Origin: Dendrocalamus latiflorus
Taxonomy: Eukaryota; Streptophyta; Magnoliopsida; Poales; Poaceae
Assembly: GCA_017311315.1 (NCBI GenBank)
Contig: CM029672.1
Span: forward strand, 15,102,221-15,166,220
Direction: 5' to 3'
Length of the DNA: 64,000 bases
Part shown: positions 35,051 through 45,998 of the stretch, piece after piece
Layout of the letters: every line of letters begins with the position of its first letter
How positions within the stretch are numbered: the first letter of the stretch is position 1
Position numbers and translations under genes: made by a program
The notes under the pieces: model-generated
Told to the model about the DNA's origin: nothing
Database searches by the model: none
The model's input: the letters and a program-made list of their open reading frames with translations, nothing else

Positions 35051-36660
35051 CCACTAGATAAATATATAAGAACATCACGTCGACGTTTGTTTGGCTCGTT
35101 ATGCGTACATATATTGGCAGTGCTGATGATCAATGTTATCGTTCGACCATCGAATTTGGGTGATTGATTATAAATATTTTATATTAAAAAAATAAAATTT
35201 TGATTCTTTAGAATGGATTTGCATCTTGCTCATAAATTAGAGGTGGAAAATAGGGTGCATATAATGAGATATAAGACAAATAAGGTTATAAAAATGATCA
35301 AGTGGAGTGTTTGTATAAGGGAAATCATCGTATGTTCACTCTAGCTAGCCTTTCGTGTCATTGCCATTATCCTTGATAACCACTAGTTGATGACGAACTA
35401 ATCGCAGATTAAAAAAGGTGTGTGCATGCATGTGTGCGTGTCTCGTTAATCCGTTGTAAAGCTGCTCCATCTAGACAAACAATTAATGTCTCAAATAAGA
35501 CTGTATGTGCACGCATGGGAAGAACTTTTGAGAGGATACCGCCTCAAGTTTTGTTAGGATTCGTGTCTTCTATAATTGTGTAGTAAAGATAGGCTGCAGT
35601 ACTGTATCCAGTATGTTTGAGGTCAAAAAGGAATTCTTGAGATCCTTATGATTACTGCACCAAAGTACTATACTGTATAGTCCTGAGTAATTATATTACT
35701 TTTAATGTAGGAGTACTTAAACTTCCTAAATACACCTGGCTTGTATATAAATTCTAGCACACCTAGAGAGCTAGACTTACTTCAGAGCACATTTGTTCAG
35801 GAATATTCCTTGTTAGTACTTAACACACTAATAAAACATGAGCCGTTACTTTTATCAACTTTAGATATATGCTTCAGTTTATGTTTAATTGTAGAAAGGT
35901 GGCTGCCAAGTAATATATAACTGTGGTATAAAAGTAGAATCCTATGCAAGACATGTAAGGTCCAGAGATATGCTTTATATTATGAAATTGAATATTGGAA
36001 GCTATGAATGATGCCTAAAGCTAGATAGCTATGGTTAATCAAATGTTTAAATGTTAATTTTGCGGTTATCCCCTTTCAGACATGCTAAACCTTTATATAT
36101 GATTCTTATATGCAACTTGGAAGAAGGCCGCCTAAACATGCATGGATCGGTGTGTATCAGGCCGTTATTTTGTGAGGAAATCTAGCTAGAAAGTGACTGG
36201 GGGCTTAATTGATGGGTGTACATCAATCATTAGGTAGGGAAGTTAAACTAATTAAAGCCCCTTTCAACCTGTGGAAGGAAAGGGAGAGGAGAATTCTCTC
36301 TGTGATCTACCTCTGAGATTAAATTTTACCTTCTACTTTCTCATATATTCACTAGTGTATGTGGGTACTTATACTAAATAGATTTTCAACGACCTCTATG
36401 TTACTCGAGTAATTCAAGATATAAAGGGCCTATATGCAAATATTTCAAACCGAAAATACATAGTGTATGTTACTGTGACAGATGTTTACATGCAAATACA
36501 ATATGTAATTAAGGCTTCCTTTGGTTGTAAGGGTGAGCTTCTCTAAGTACTAGAAGGCGCACCCCACTTAGGACAATTAACTTCTGGTAACTTCAAGCTT
36601 AAGTCGAAACTCCTCAAAACATGAAGGTTTGTTGGATGTCCATATACACACTCAACAACT
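35051..36660. other. intergenic AT-rich DNA, no gene seen
   Basis: No supported coding region, RNA gene or clear repeat end. Ordinary AT-rich sequence up to the start of the rearranged copia element. Confidence 0.5.
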
Positions 36661-37511
36661 ATAAATGTAGAAAATGTGGGCAATATTTTAATTCCAAGTT
36701 TTATTAGGAGACAGAAATAATAAACTAATGATGCAAAACTCACAACTAACAGCAAGCTATTCATCATACTACAGAAATTACACAAGAAACAATACAGTGA
36801 CAAAGTCGAACGTGCGCACGAACGACTTACTTGTTAGTCTGATGAAGAATAGGAAGCCGCGCAGGCTTGACGCAGTGCAGAACGAAGGTGTCGCAGTGCA
36901 GTGAGCGGTCGCGCAGATGCGCTGCCCAGAAACCTTATTGCCGCCCCCGTGCAGGTCTTCACGACAGCAAAGGTCCGGAGATACCGCTCCTCTTCTTCAC
37001 GGTGCACGCCGGGAAGAAGAGTCGACGAAGTTCTTGCAGCACAGTACCACAGCACAAGATCGCGGAGCAGAAAGTAGAAACTAGTAGCACTTGATACAGC
37101 CACAGTTGAGGCTGAATGGCTGAGAGAACTTCTATTGGACTTGCCATTGGTTGAGAAACCAATACCTGCAATCCTGATGTACTGTGATAATCAAACAGTG
37201 TTGGCCAAAGTCACAAGTGCAAAGGATAATATGAAGTCCTCTAGACATGTGAAGCGTAGGCTTAAATCTGTCAGAAAACTGAGAAACTCCGGAGTAATTG
37301 CTGTGAACTATATTCATACTGAGATTCTTCATCAGACTAACAAGTAAGTCGTTCGTGCGCACGTTCGACTTTGTCACTGTATTGTTTCTTGTGTAATTTC
37401 TGTAGTATGATGAATAGCTTGCTGTTAGTTGTGAGTTTTGCATCATTAGTTTATTATTTCTGTCTCCTAATAAAACTTGGAATTAAAATATTGCCCACAT
37501 TTTCTACATTC
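36661..37511. repeat. inverted repeat, arms about 187 bp, around an RNase H duplicate
   Basis: Arm 36661-36847 is the reverse complement of 37325-37511 (ends ATGTAGAAAATGTGGG and CCCACATTTTCTACAT). The 477 bp between the arms holds the remaining LTR segment (36848-37079) and the RNase H duplicate (37081-37324). Confidence 0.92.
37081..37324 (+). pseudogene. duplicated end of copia RNase H
   Basis: These 244 bp match 41133-41376 with no difference that I can see (ACTAGTAGCACTTGATAC to TATTCATACTGAG). It is joined upstream to minus-oriented LTR sequence and downstream to plus-oriented LTR sequence. Near-identity dates the rearrangement as recent relative to mutation. Confidence 0.92.
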
Positions 37512-37514
37512 CAG
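37344..37514 (+). other. candidate leader intron upstream of gag
   Basis: ACAA/GTAAGT at 37344 is a strong donor and TTCTACATTCCAG ending at 37514 is a strong acceptor, 33 nt before the gag ATG. The related minus-strand element has a like-placed acceptor 20 nt before its ATG. No initiator-Met primer site is visible in the leader. Confidence 0.35.
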
Positions 37515-37547
37515 AAACCTTATTGTGAATTTTGTTGCAATACAGAA

Positions 37548-40500
37548 ATGGCTAATGCTTCTGATGCGATGAAACCTGAGAGGTTTTCTGGTCAGAACTT
37601 TCGTAGATGGCAGACTAGAGTCAAGTTTTGGCTCATGTCTTTGGGGCTGTGGTGGGTTATCCACCCACAGTATCCATTTACGATTGAGCAGTATATGCAG
37701 TTTGAGGCTGCGAACAATACTGCTCTTGGCTGCATTCTAACTGTTCTGGCAGATCAGCTCTATGATGTGTACATGGACTACAAGTCCGCCACAGAGTTGT
37801 GGGATGCACTAGAGCAAAAATATGCGGAGGCAGAGGCAGGTCGCTGGCTCTACATATGTGAGCAATTTTTCGACTTTAGCATGGATGAGGCTAAGTCCAT
37901 AGTTGGACAAGCTCATGACCTCCAGCTACTAGTCGGTGAGATTGCGCACTTGGGCTGTGTGTTGCCTCTAAAGTTTGTGGCTGCGGGCATTGTTGCTAAA
38001 CTCCCTGCCTCTTGGAGGGATTTTGCTACTAGCTTGAAACATAAGAGGGAAGAGATTTCTGTTGAGGATCTCATTGCAGCCCTTGATGTGGAAGAAAAAG
38101 CAAGAGCAAAAGATGCACCTAGCACATCTGGCCAGAATAATGCAAATGTCATACAGAGAAAGACTGTTGCTAAGAAGTACAAATCCAACAAACCGAACAA
38201 GACAACTAGTTTTAAGAAGAAAACTGAGAAAAAGGATTTGAAGGACATCACCTGCTTTGTGTGCGGTAAAGACGGTCATATGGCGAAGGACTGTCGTTTC
38301 CGCAAAATCAGAGATGGTGAACAGCCTAAGAAGAAGGCTGTTAACGTGACCATAGGCGAGGCCTCGACTTCAGGAGGGTATGGTAATTCACCTGTTGTCT
38401 TTTCAGCTTGTCAATCCACTGATTGGTGGGTTGATACTGGAGCTAATGTTCACGTATGTTCTGATATTTCCTTGTTTTCCTCTTATCAGGCAGCAGGGGC
38501 TTCCTCCGTCCTAATGGGAAACGGGTCGCATGCTTCTGTTCTTGGTGTTGGCACGGTGGATCTGAAGCTTACTTCAGGGAAGATTGTCCACTTGAAGAAC
38601 GTACAGCATGCGCCTACAATAAAAAAGAACCTCGCTAGTGGTTCTCTCCTATGTAGGGATGGTTATAAGCTAGTTTTTGAGTCAAATAAAATCGTAATGT
38701 CTAAGTTCGGAAAATTTGTTGGTAAAGGCTATGAGAGCGGAGGCTTGTTCCGCCTAAGTATCTTAGAGTCTTGTTATAATTTGAATATTGCAACTGGTTC
38801 AAATAAATGTGAGGCAAATATTTGGCATTCTCGATTCTGTCATATTGGTTTTGATAGTATTGCTAGAATGTCCAAATTAGATTTAATTCCAAAATGTGAA
38901 ATTGTCAAAAGATCAAAGTGCCAGTCATGTGTGCAAGCAAAGCAACCTCGAAAACCCTTTAAGGGAATAGAGGATGAAAAGAACTTGGCACCTTTAGATC
39001 TTATTCATTCAGATTTGTGTGAAATGAATGGATTATTGACAAAAGGAGGCAAAAGATACTTTCTAACTTTTATTGATGATGCAACACGCTACTGCTATGT
39101 GTATTTGCTGAAAACTAAGGATGAAGCTTTAAACTACTTTAAAACTTATAAGGCCGAGGTTGAGAACCAACTAGAAAAGAAAATAAAAAGATTGAGGTCT
39201 GATCGTGGAGGAGAGTATGTCTCTCATGAATTCTCTCAATTCTGTTCTGAGCATGGAATAGTCCATGAATTTACTCCACCATATTCACCCCAATCAAACG
39301 GGGTAGCTGAGAGGAAAAACCGGACACTAACAGACTTGGTTAATGCCATGTTAGAGAGTGCCGGTATGCCTAAGGCATGGTGGGGGGAAGCTATTCTAAC
39401 AGCAACTTTCGTCCTAAACAGAGTAATCACTAAAAAGAGTGAGATTACTCCGTATGAGGGATGGAAGGGGAGAAAACCTAATGTTAATTTTCTGCGAACT
39501 TGGGGGTGTTTGGCAAAAGTCAATATACCATTGCAGAAAAAGAGAAAACTTGGACCAAAAATAGTCGATTGTATTTTTCTAGGATATGCACAAAATAGCA
39601 CGGCTTATAGATTTTTAGTAGTTAAATCAGAAACTCCTGAGATTATTGCTAATACAATAATGGAGTCTAGAGATGCTTCATTCTTTGAGAATATCTTTCC
39701 TATGAGAACAGCAGGCAGTACTTCACGAACAGAGAATGTTCAAACTGATAATATTGAAAATGAGAATAATCAAACTTCTGAACTTCCCACCATTTCTGAA
39801 CCAATATGTGATATCTCTGAGGAGGATAACAATCTAGTCGCAGAAGCTCCTCGCAGGAGCAAGAGACAAAAGGTTGAGAAAACCTTTGGTGACGACTTTA
39901 TTGTATACCTCGTGGATGATGTGCCAAAGACTCTTTCAGAGGCTTATGCATCTCCTGATGCTGAGTATTGGAAAGAGGCAGTCCGTAGCGAGATGGACTC
40001 TATCATGACTAATGGGACTTGGGAGATCACGGATCGTCCTATCGGGTGTAAACCTGTAGGATGTAAGTGGATTTTTAAAAAGAAACTAAGGCCTGATGGA
40101 ACTATTGAGAAGTACAAGGCAAGGCTTGTGGCCAAGGGTTTCACCCAGAAAGAGGGAGAAGATTTCTTTGATACCTATTCTCCTGTCGCCAGATTAACTA
40201 CCATCAGAGTGCTCCTTGCGTTAGCATCTTCCTATGGTCTACATGTTCATCAAATGGACGTGAAGACAGCTTTCCTTAATGGAGAGTTGGAGGAAGAAAT
40301 CTATATGGATCAACCGGATGGTTTTGTGATTTCTGGACAGGAAAATAAAGTATGCAGATTAGTGAAATCTTTGTATGGTCTAAAACAAGCACCAAAACAA
40401 TGGCACGAAAAGTTTGACAAAACTTTAACATTCGCTGGCTTTGTTGTGAATGAAGCTGATAAATGTGTGTATTATCGTTGTGGTGGGGGTCAAGGAGTTA

Positions 40501-41462
40501 TCTTATGTCTGTATGTAGATGACATACTTATATTTGGAACAAATACTGCCTTAATTGACGAGGTCAAATCTTTCTTATCTCGGTGTTTTGATATGAAAGA
40601 CTTGGGAGAGGCAGATGTTATTCTGAATATTAAATTGATCAAAAGCAAGGATGGGATTACTTTGAATCAATCCCATTATGCTGAGAAAATATTAAGCCGG
40701 TTTGGTTTTGAAAACTGTAAAGTTTCACCAACACCCTATGATGCGAGCATTAAGCTTCGAAAGAACCAGGGGTTAGGAAAAGATCAATTAAGATATTCAC
40801 AAATTATTGGGTCACTAATGTATTTAGCTGGTGCCACAAGACCTGACATTTCATTTGCTGTGAGCAAATTAAGTCGGTTTACTTCTAACCCTGGAGATGA
40901 TCACTGGGAGGCACTTGAAAGAGTGTTGCGTTACTTGAGAGGCACAACATCTTTTGGAATACATTATACTGGACACCCTTCTGTATTAGAAGGATACAGT
41001 GACTCCAATTGGATCTCTGATGCGGATGAGATCAAAGCTACAAGTGGTTATGTATTCACTTTAGCGGGTGCTGCAGTTTCATGGAGGTCTTGCAAACAGA
41101 CCATATTGACGAGGTCAACCATGGAAGCAGAACTAGTAGCACTTGATACAGCCACAGTTGAGGCTGAATGGCTGAGAGAACTTCTATTGGACTTGCCATT
41201 GGTTGAGAAACCAATACCTGCAATCCTGATGTACTGTGATAATCAAACAGTGTTGGCCAAAGTCACAAGTGCAAAGGATAATATGAAGTCCTCTAGACAT
41301 GTGAAGCGTAGGCTTAAATCTGTCAGAAAACTGAGAAACTCCGGAGTAATTGCTGTGAACTATATTCATACTGAGAAAAATCTGGCAGACCCTTTTACAA
41401 AGGGGTTAGCACGGAAAGCGATTTCTGTTGCGTCTATGGACATGGGAATGAGGCCCATTTAA
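37548..41462 (+). CDS. intact copia gag-pol polyprotein
   Basis: One uninterrupted frame of 1304 residues. The ATG at 37548 (MANASDAMKPERFSGQNF) is chosen by alignment with the gag start at 4377; the 59 codons before it are leader in an open frame. Order: UBN2-type gag; zinc knuckle CFVCGKDGHMAKDC (residues 236-249); protease VDTGANVHVC (Asp about 296); integrase zinc region and core (HSDLCEMNG, RSDRGGEYVSHEF, SNGVAERKNR); reverse transcriptase with YVDD at 989-992; RNase H (GYSDSNWISDADE, STMEAELVALD). All catalytic motifs are kept. It encodes the capsid and enzymes of a Ty1/copia particle. Whether it can be expressed is doubtful, because no intact 5' LTR stands in front of it. Confidence 0.94.
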   Translation: MANASDAMKPERFSGQNFRRWQTRVKFWLMSLGLWWVIHPQYPFTIEQYMQFEAANNTALGCILTVLADQLYDVYMDYKSATELWDALEQKYAEAEAGRWLYICEQFFDFSMDEAKSIVGQAHDLQLLVGEIAHLGCVLPLKFVAAGIVAKLPASWRDFATSLKHKREEISVEDLIAALDVEEKARAKDAPSTSGQNNANVIQRKTVAKKYKSNKPNKTTSFKKKTEKKDLKDITCFVCGKDGHMAKDCRFRKIRDGEQPKKKAVNVTIGEASTSGGYGNSPVVFSACQSTDWWVDTGANVHVCSDISLFSSYQAAGASSVLMGNGSHASVLGVGTVDLKLTSGKIVHLKNVQHAPTIKKNLASGSLLCRDGYKLVFESNKIVMSKFGKFVGKGYESGGLFRLSILESCYNLNIATGSNKCEANIWHSRFCHIGFDSIARMSKLDLIPKCEIVKRSKCQSCVQAKQPRKPFKGIEDEKNLAPLDLIHSDLCEMNGLLTKGGKRYFLTFIDDATRYCYVYLLKTKDEALNYFKTYKAEVENQLEKKIKRLRSDRGGEYVSHEFSQFCSEHGIVHEFTPPYSPQSNGVAERKNRTLTDLVNAMLESAGMPKAWWGEAILTATFVLNRVITKKSEITPYEGWKGRKPNVNFLRTWGCLAKVNIPLQKKRKLGPKIVDCIFLGYAQNSTAYRFLVVKSETPEIIANTIMESRDASFFENIFPMRTAGSTSRTENVQTDNIENENNQTSELPTISEPICDISEEDNNLVAEAPRRSKRQKVEKTFGDDFIVYLVDDVPKTLSEAYASPDAEYWKEAVRSEMDSIMTNGTWEITDRPIGCKPVGCKWIFKKKLRPDGTIEKYKARLVAKGFTQKEGEDFFDTYSPVARLTTIRVLLALASSYGLHVHQMDVKTAFLNGELEEEIYMDQPDGFVISGQENKVCRLVKSLYGLKQAPKQWHEKFDKTLTFAGFVVNEADKCVYYRCGGGQGVILCLYVDDILIFGTNTALIDEVKSFLSRCFDMKDLGEADVILNIKLIKSKDGITLNQSHYAEKILSRFGFENCKVSPTPYDASIKLRKNQGLGKDQLRYSQIIGSLMYLAGATRPDISFAVSKLSRFTSNPGDDHWEALERVLRYLRGTTSFGIHYTGHPSVLEGYSDSNWISDADEIKATSGYVFTLAGAAVSWRSCKQTILTRSTMEAELVALDTATVEAEWLRELLLDLPLVEKPIPAILMYCDNQTVLAKVTSAKDNMKSSRHVKRRLKSVRKLRNSGVIAVNYIHTEKNLADPFTKGLARKAISVASMDMGMRPI

Positions 41463-42007
41463 GTTACATCACAATGGTAACCTATACCTTCTTGATCGGA
41501 GATCCCGTGACTTAGGCAATGGGAAAAACAAATTGATGTTGTAACAAGAGAGTACATATTTATTGTACCCATGTCCTAATAAACAATGTACTTTCGACTG
41601 TATGGAAGGTTGGCATAAAGCCTTAATGTATTCTGTTGTCCAAATAAGGAAAAGGTATTAGCCTGCAGGATACCTAGAAAGAATACACCTACTTGAGCCT
41701 AACTGTGTGGTCGCAGTTCACGAGAACGGGGCATTCTCTAAAAAGCTCATGAGCAGATAAGGGAGCATGACCATATAACGCTCCGTTTAGGCGTGGTTCA
41801 TTGGCAGCCTAGTACTAGTTGAGATTTCAAGTGAAATCTGATCACAAAAAACTATGAATTCAAGGCATAGTCCATTCATCAGTTGTGAGAAGATGAATCT
41901 TGTCATTCTAGGTGCAAGTTCAACCCGTACGGGACTTACACTAAAAGACTGGTATATTAACAGTACTTTAGCACAATATCTTTGACTTCTAATTCTGCTT
42001 TGGAATT

Positions 42008-42017
42008 GGTGGGGGAT
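42008..42017 (+). other. polypurine tract
   Basis: GGTGGGGGAT directly precedes the LTR start at 42018. Confidence 0.65.
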
Positions 42018-42494
42018 TGTTAGAAAATGGCCCAATGAGCGAGGCCCATTTTCGCGAATCCCAAAGCATGCATGGTTAGTACCATATTGCTAAGGTAGGG
42101 GGAGGAAGACCAATTTATAAGGTGGAGTCCTCCCCACTCCTTGAATATGGAAAGAGATGGTATGAGGATGGCTCTGTCTAGTCACACACACGCGCACGCA
42201 CGCGCGCGCGCGTACTCGCGTATTTTCGCGTGAAAATCGCGTGACTTGTGACTTGCGACGCGCGACCGTGTCGTGACGTGGCGCGCCGCGTGGCAGACCA
42301 AGTCCATCTTTATTTTTGCTAAACTCTGCACCACTATCTCTCTGATTGAATGAGATTCAAACAGTTGAATGAGGCAGTTACTAGTCAATTTGCACTGCTT
42401 AATTTGTGATTTGATGAGGCAGTTACCAGTGCATAATTCTGTTTAAACGCAGCAGTTACTAGTGAGTAGTAACAGCAGCGCCCTTAAAAGGTCC
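42018..42494 (+). repeat. LTR, first 477 bp, plus orientation (palindrome arm)
   Basis: Starts TGTTAGAAAATGGCCC after the polypurine tract. Includes a CA/CG microsatellite (42182-42211) and breaks off after AAAAGGTCC near 42494, where minus-oriented leader begins. Its reverse complement is 42878-43353. Confidence 0.9.
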
Positions 42495-43353
42495 CAACTA
42501 ACAGCAAGCTATTCACCATACTACAGAAATTACACAAGAAACAATACAGTGACAAAGTCGAACGTGCGCACGAACGACTTACTTGTTAGTCTGATGAAGA
42601 ATAGGAAGCCGCGCAGGCTTGACGCAGTGCAGAACGAAGGTGTCGCAGTGCAGTGAGCGGTCGCGCAGATGCGCTGCCCAGAAACCTTATTGCCGCCCCC
42701 GTGCAGGTCTTCACGACAGCAAAGGTCCGGAGATACCGCTCCTCTTCTTCACGGTGCACGCCGGGAAGAAGAGTCGACGAAGTTCTTGCAGCACAGTACC
42801 ACAGCACAAGATCGCGGAGCAGAAAGTAGAGACAGAATGGAGGTGCAAAAATTCTCTCATTTTCCTGGACGTCTCCAGGACCTTTTAAGGGCGCTGCTGT
42901 TACTACTCACTAGTAACTGCTGCGTTTAAACAGAATTATGCACTGGTAACTGCCTCATCAAATCACAAATTAAGCAGTGCAAATTGACTAGTAACTGCCT
43001 CATTCAACTGTTTGAATCTCATTCAATCAGAGAGATAGTGGTGCAGAGTTTAGCAAAAATAAAGATGGACTTGGTCTGCCACGCGGCGCGCCACGTCACG
43101 ACACGGTCGCGCGTCGCAAGTCACAAGTCACGCGATTTTCACGCGAAAATACGCGAGTACGCGCGCGCGCGTGCGTGCGCGTGTGTGTGACTAGACAGAG
43201 CCATCCTCATACCATCTCTTTCCATATTCAAGGAGTGGGGAGGACTCCACCTTATAAATTGGTCTTCCTCCCCCTACCTTGCAATATGGTACTAACCATG
43301 CATGCTTTGGGATTCGCGAAAATGGGCCTCGCTCATTGGGTCATTTTCTAACA
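42495..43353 (-). repeat. complete LTR and leader start, minus orientation
   Basis: Read on the minus strand from 43353 it starts TGTTAGAAAATGACCC, passes the 476-bp arm (to 42878), then continues through the rest of the LTR (including 42830 to 42600, identical to 37079 to 36849) into leader sequence up to CTGTTAGTT near 42496. It is the only complete copy of this LTR in the window. Confidence 0.88.
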
Positions 43354-45430
43354 ATATATCCACACTTAATTCCACCACTTATCTAAAAAACATCCAATCA
43401 AACTATGTAAACCATTTGCGCAAAAAAAAAACTTTCAAGATAGAAGTAGTGTGCTCTAGAATTTGCAATACTTCATTGATTTCATATATAGACCCTTTAG
43501 TGCAAATAGATATTGGAATATCATCTCATGTATGATCCGCCTATCCAATTTCCTCATATGAAAACCAAACCCCGCACCAAGCAACCAAATTAAGCATTAC
43601 AAAATTAAAAATTTCGATACTTGACAACATGTAGGTAGAAGGAATAAAAAAAATGGCAACTCATATGAGAAAATGGAACTAGTTCTACCAAAACTCTCGC
43701 TTATATGAATATCTTTTGAATTTTTTTGAATACTTTCTAATAGATACATTAAGATGTCATACAAGAGTATATGTTAAACTTGACCAAAATCATTAGATCA
43801 TAATTTGTACCAAAAACTAAATAGCACAATAATCTACATAACCTTTTCCCTAAAATTGTCAATTTACTAAATCAAAATGTTAGATCACTGCCAATAGTTA
43901 TATCAGTAAAAAAATAGCATATAAGCCTCTTTGAAATTATGTAATAATTAATTCAGTAGGAAAAGGTTCTTATTGTTATACTAAAACTTTTCTATAAAAA
44001 AATAGATTTAGTTAACTATCTTAAAATTTTAAAAAGATCTACTTCGTCTTGTTAAAAAGGATCATTTTTACCACTACTTATATTGTAATGTATTTTCTAA
44101 AAACCTGATACTCCCTTCGTTGTTTTTTGTAAAGTGTATGTTGATTGAAAGCATAAGAAAAAGTTAAGATTGCGAAAGTGGTCATCAATATCTAGAATTA
44201 ATGACTATAGTACCCTTGCACTAAGTGCTCTGAAAAGGTGATTGATGATGGTTTGTGTGGATTGTAGTATATAAATGTTTTGGAAAGAGAATGTGATAAA
44301 TAAGGGTAAAAAGGAAAATATATAGCATTAAATCTGGACAAATACCTAATAATTTGCAACAATATGGCAGGCCTTATAAATCAAAACGAAGGGAGTAAAA
44401 TTGTAATATTGTGAAAGAATCTATTGTGACAAATCTGCTCACATAATTTCACACGGACAATCTAAAAATTCACAAAATGTTGTTGGTCAATTAAAGTAGT
44501 CTGACTGCACACGCTCTAGAACAATGTTACTTTCTTCACAGGAGTTAGCATTGTCTTTACCAAAAGCTGTTCTATCATGCAACATAGATGAAAGCTAGGG
44601 GAATACAAATAAGAACTGTAGCATTCTTGCTTAACATGACCTTTACTAACCACTTCATATTTCATATAGTGCAGGTCTTTTTTTTATAAAATACGAGTTA
44701 ACAACAAAGAAGAGAAGTGCTGCTAGTTGATCCATTGAATAATTGAAAAGGAGAAGCACTGAACTCAGAGCCTAGCTAGAGATGTAAAAAAAAGCTGAGC
44801 CTTTTCTGTTGCTCCTATTCCTACCAATCTCTTTTACAATTATGGGCGTCCCATCCATGTCTTGCCATCTTACGTTCACCAGTAGTGAGATCGAAAAGCA
44901 AAGCACTCATATGTTGCGAATTGCAATGATTTAATGGTTCGTTATTGGGTGGGTCAGTCAGTCTTGGTGTCTATGACAGCTAACGTGAATGACTTTGACT
45001 TCAATAACTTATCTTAAATATTCATGGTCCAATCATGCATGAAATATTGGTGATTTCAACATCGGTGGTTTAAACAGTGCATTGCTAGGTGGTCAACATT
45101 TATACACACATATATATAACCCAGTGCTCTACGCACAAACACGAGACGAGTGAAAAGACTAGCCATTATTTTCCCATAAATAATTGTTTTACCTGAGGAA
45201 TTAAAGGTATCCCTCGCAAAAAAAAAACAAATTAAAGGATCATATTGATAAAACTTAAATTTAACTTCATACATGCCATGGAGATGGTGTTTGCAAACCA
45301 CTACTTCTAATTGTAGAGGTGAAACCATTCAGGATAGGTTTTCTACAGCCACAGAAGATGAGGTGATCGGATGAAAGGCATCACTTTCTGAGGTGTAATG
45401 TTCGACGTTGGCTTCTTGTGGCCGCAGGTG
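43354..45430. other. intergenic AT-rich DNA apart from the Stowaway-like element
   Basis: No gene, RNA or other repeat border is supported outside 44111-44395. Confidence 0.5.
44111..44395. mobile_element. Stowaway-like element with TA target duplication
   Basis: Terminal inverted repeats CTCCCTTCGTT ... AACGAAGGGAG are flanked by TA on both sides (44109-44110 and 44396-44397). Length 285 bp, no coding capacity. Termini match the CTCCCTCCGT class of mariner-type short elements in grasses. Confidence 0.85.
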
Positions 45431-45745
45431 TTATCCCAAGATTAACTTGCCTATATTTATCTTATCGTCGTTCCATGCATCCGTGCATGCCATCGCTTTT
45501 ACAAAGCTAGCTGCATCCTTTGCCATTAAGCTTTCACAAGAATAAACAACCGAAGATACAATAATTTCTCCCTCCTCATTGGGTGACCAAACCATGCAAT
45601 GCACCAGATTCTTGCCTGTACCAACCTGATGGAGAGAGAGAGAGAGAGTCGGTGAGATGGGCAGCAACTTATAGTTAACTTCTCTGAGCGTTTGACGTAG
45701 CCAAGCAGCAAGTTTTACTTTGGATTTGTTATATTCTGAATCCAT
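45431..45745 (-). other. unidentified open frame, possible gene fragment
   Basis: A 104-residue frame. The second half (VGTGKNLVHCMVWSPNEEGE, SSVVYSCESLMAKDAASF) has protein-like composition. The middle encodes a GA/CT microsatellite (45631-45648) followed by CTCCATCAG/GTTGGTACAGG, which could be an intron acceptor on the minus strand. If so, only the 45431-45625 part is exon. I do not recognise the protein and no neighbouring exons were identified. Confidence 0.25.
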
Positions 45746-45998
45746 CTGATAAGACGAGAATGGGACAAGTGTGTATCATGCATGCATTCATATAGCACTG
45801 TGCCTAATTAAATCCTTACACACCAACACCGTAATGGATGGCTCCATCAGTCTCACAATACACTAGAATTAAAACCAAACAATTCAACGGCTCATCTAGG
45901 TGACTAGCAGTCTCACCACTCACCTGCATAAACCTAGCTTCTCAGTGTTTTTTTAGGCATGCTACGTGGTGGGCAATTAATTTCCTAATTTTTAAAAT

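Larger units (their letters stand above)
36661..43353 (+). mobile_element. rearranged copia element with inverted and duplicated self-segments
   Basis: Reading left to right: leader plus LTR end in minus orientation (36661-37079); a duplicate of the RNase H coding end (37081-37324, copy of 41133-41376); LTR end plus leader in plus orientation (37325-37547); gag-pol (37548-41462); 3' untranslated region; the first 477 bp of a plus-oriented LTR (42018-42494); then a whole LTR in minus orientation (43353 down to about 42495). The right end is a true LTR terminus (TGTTAGAAAATG, inverted). The left end is not an LTR terminus. No matching 5-bp flanks were found. This cannot arise from a single normal integration. 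Confidence 0.88.

Noticed and set aside
37371..37547. 59 extra N-terminal codons ahead of gag
   Set aside because: The hydrophobic stretch comes from leader sequence that also occurs inverted at 36661-36803 and includes the candidate intron. Alignment with the other element places the gag start at 37548.
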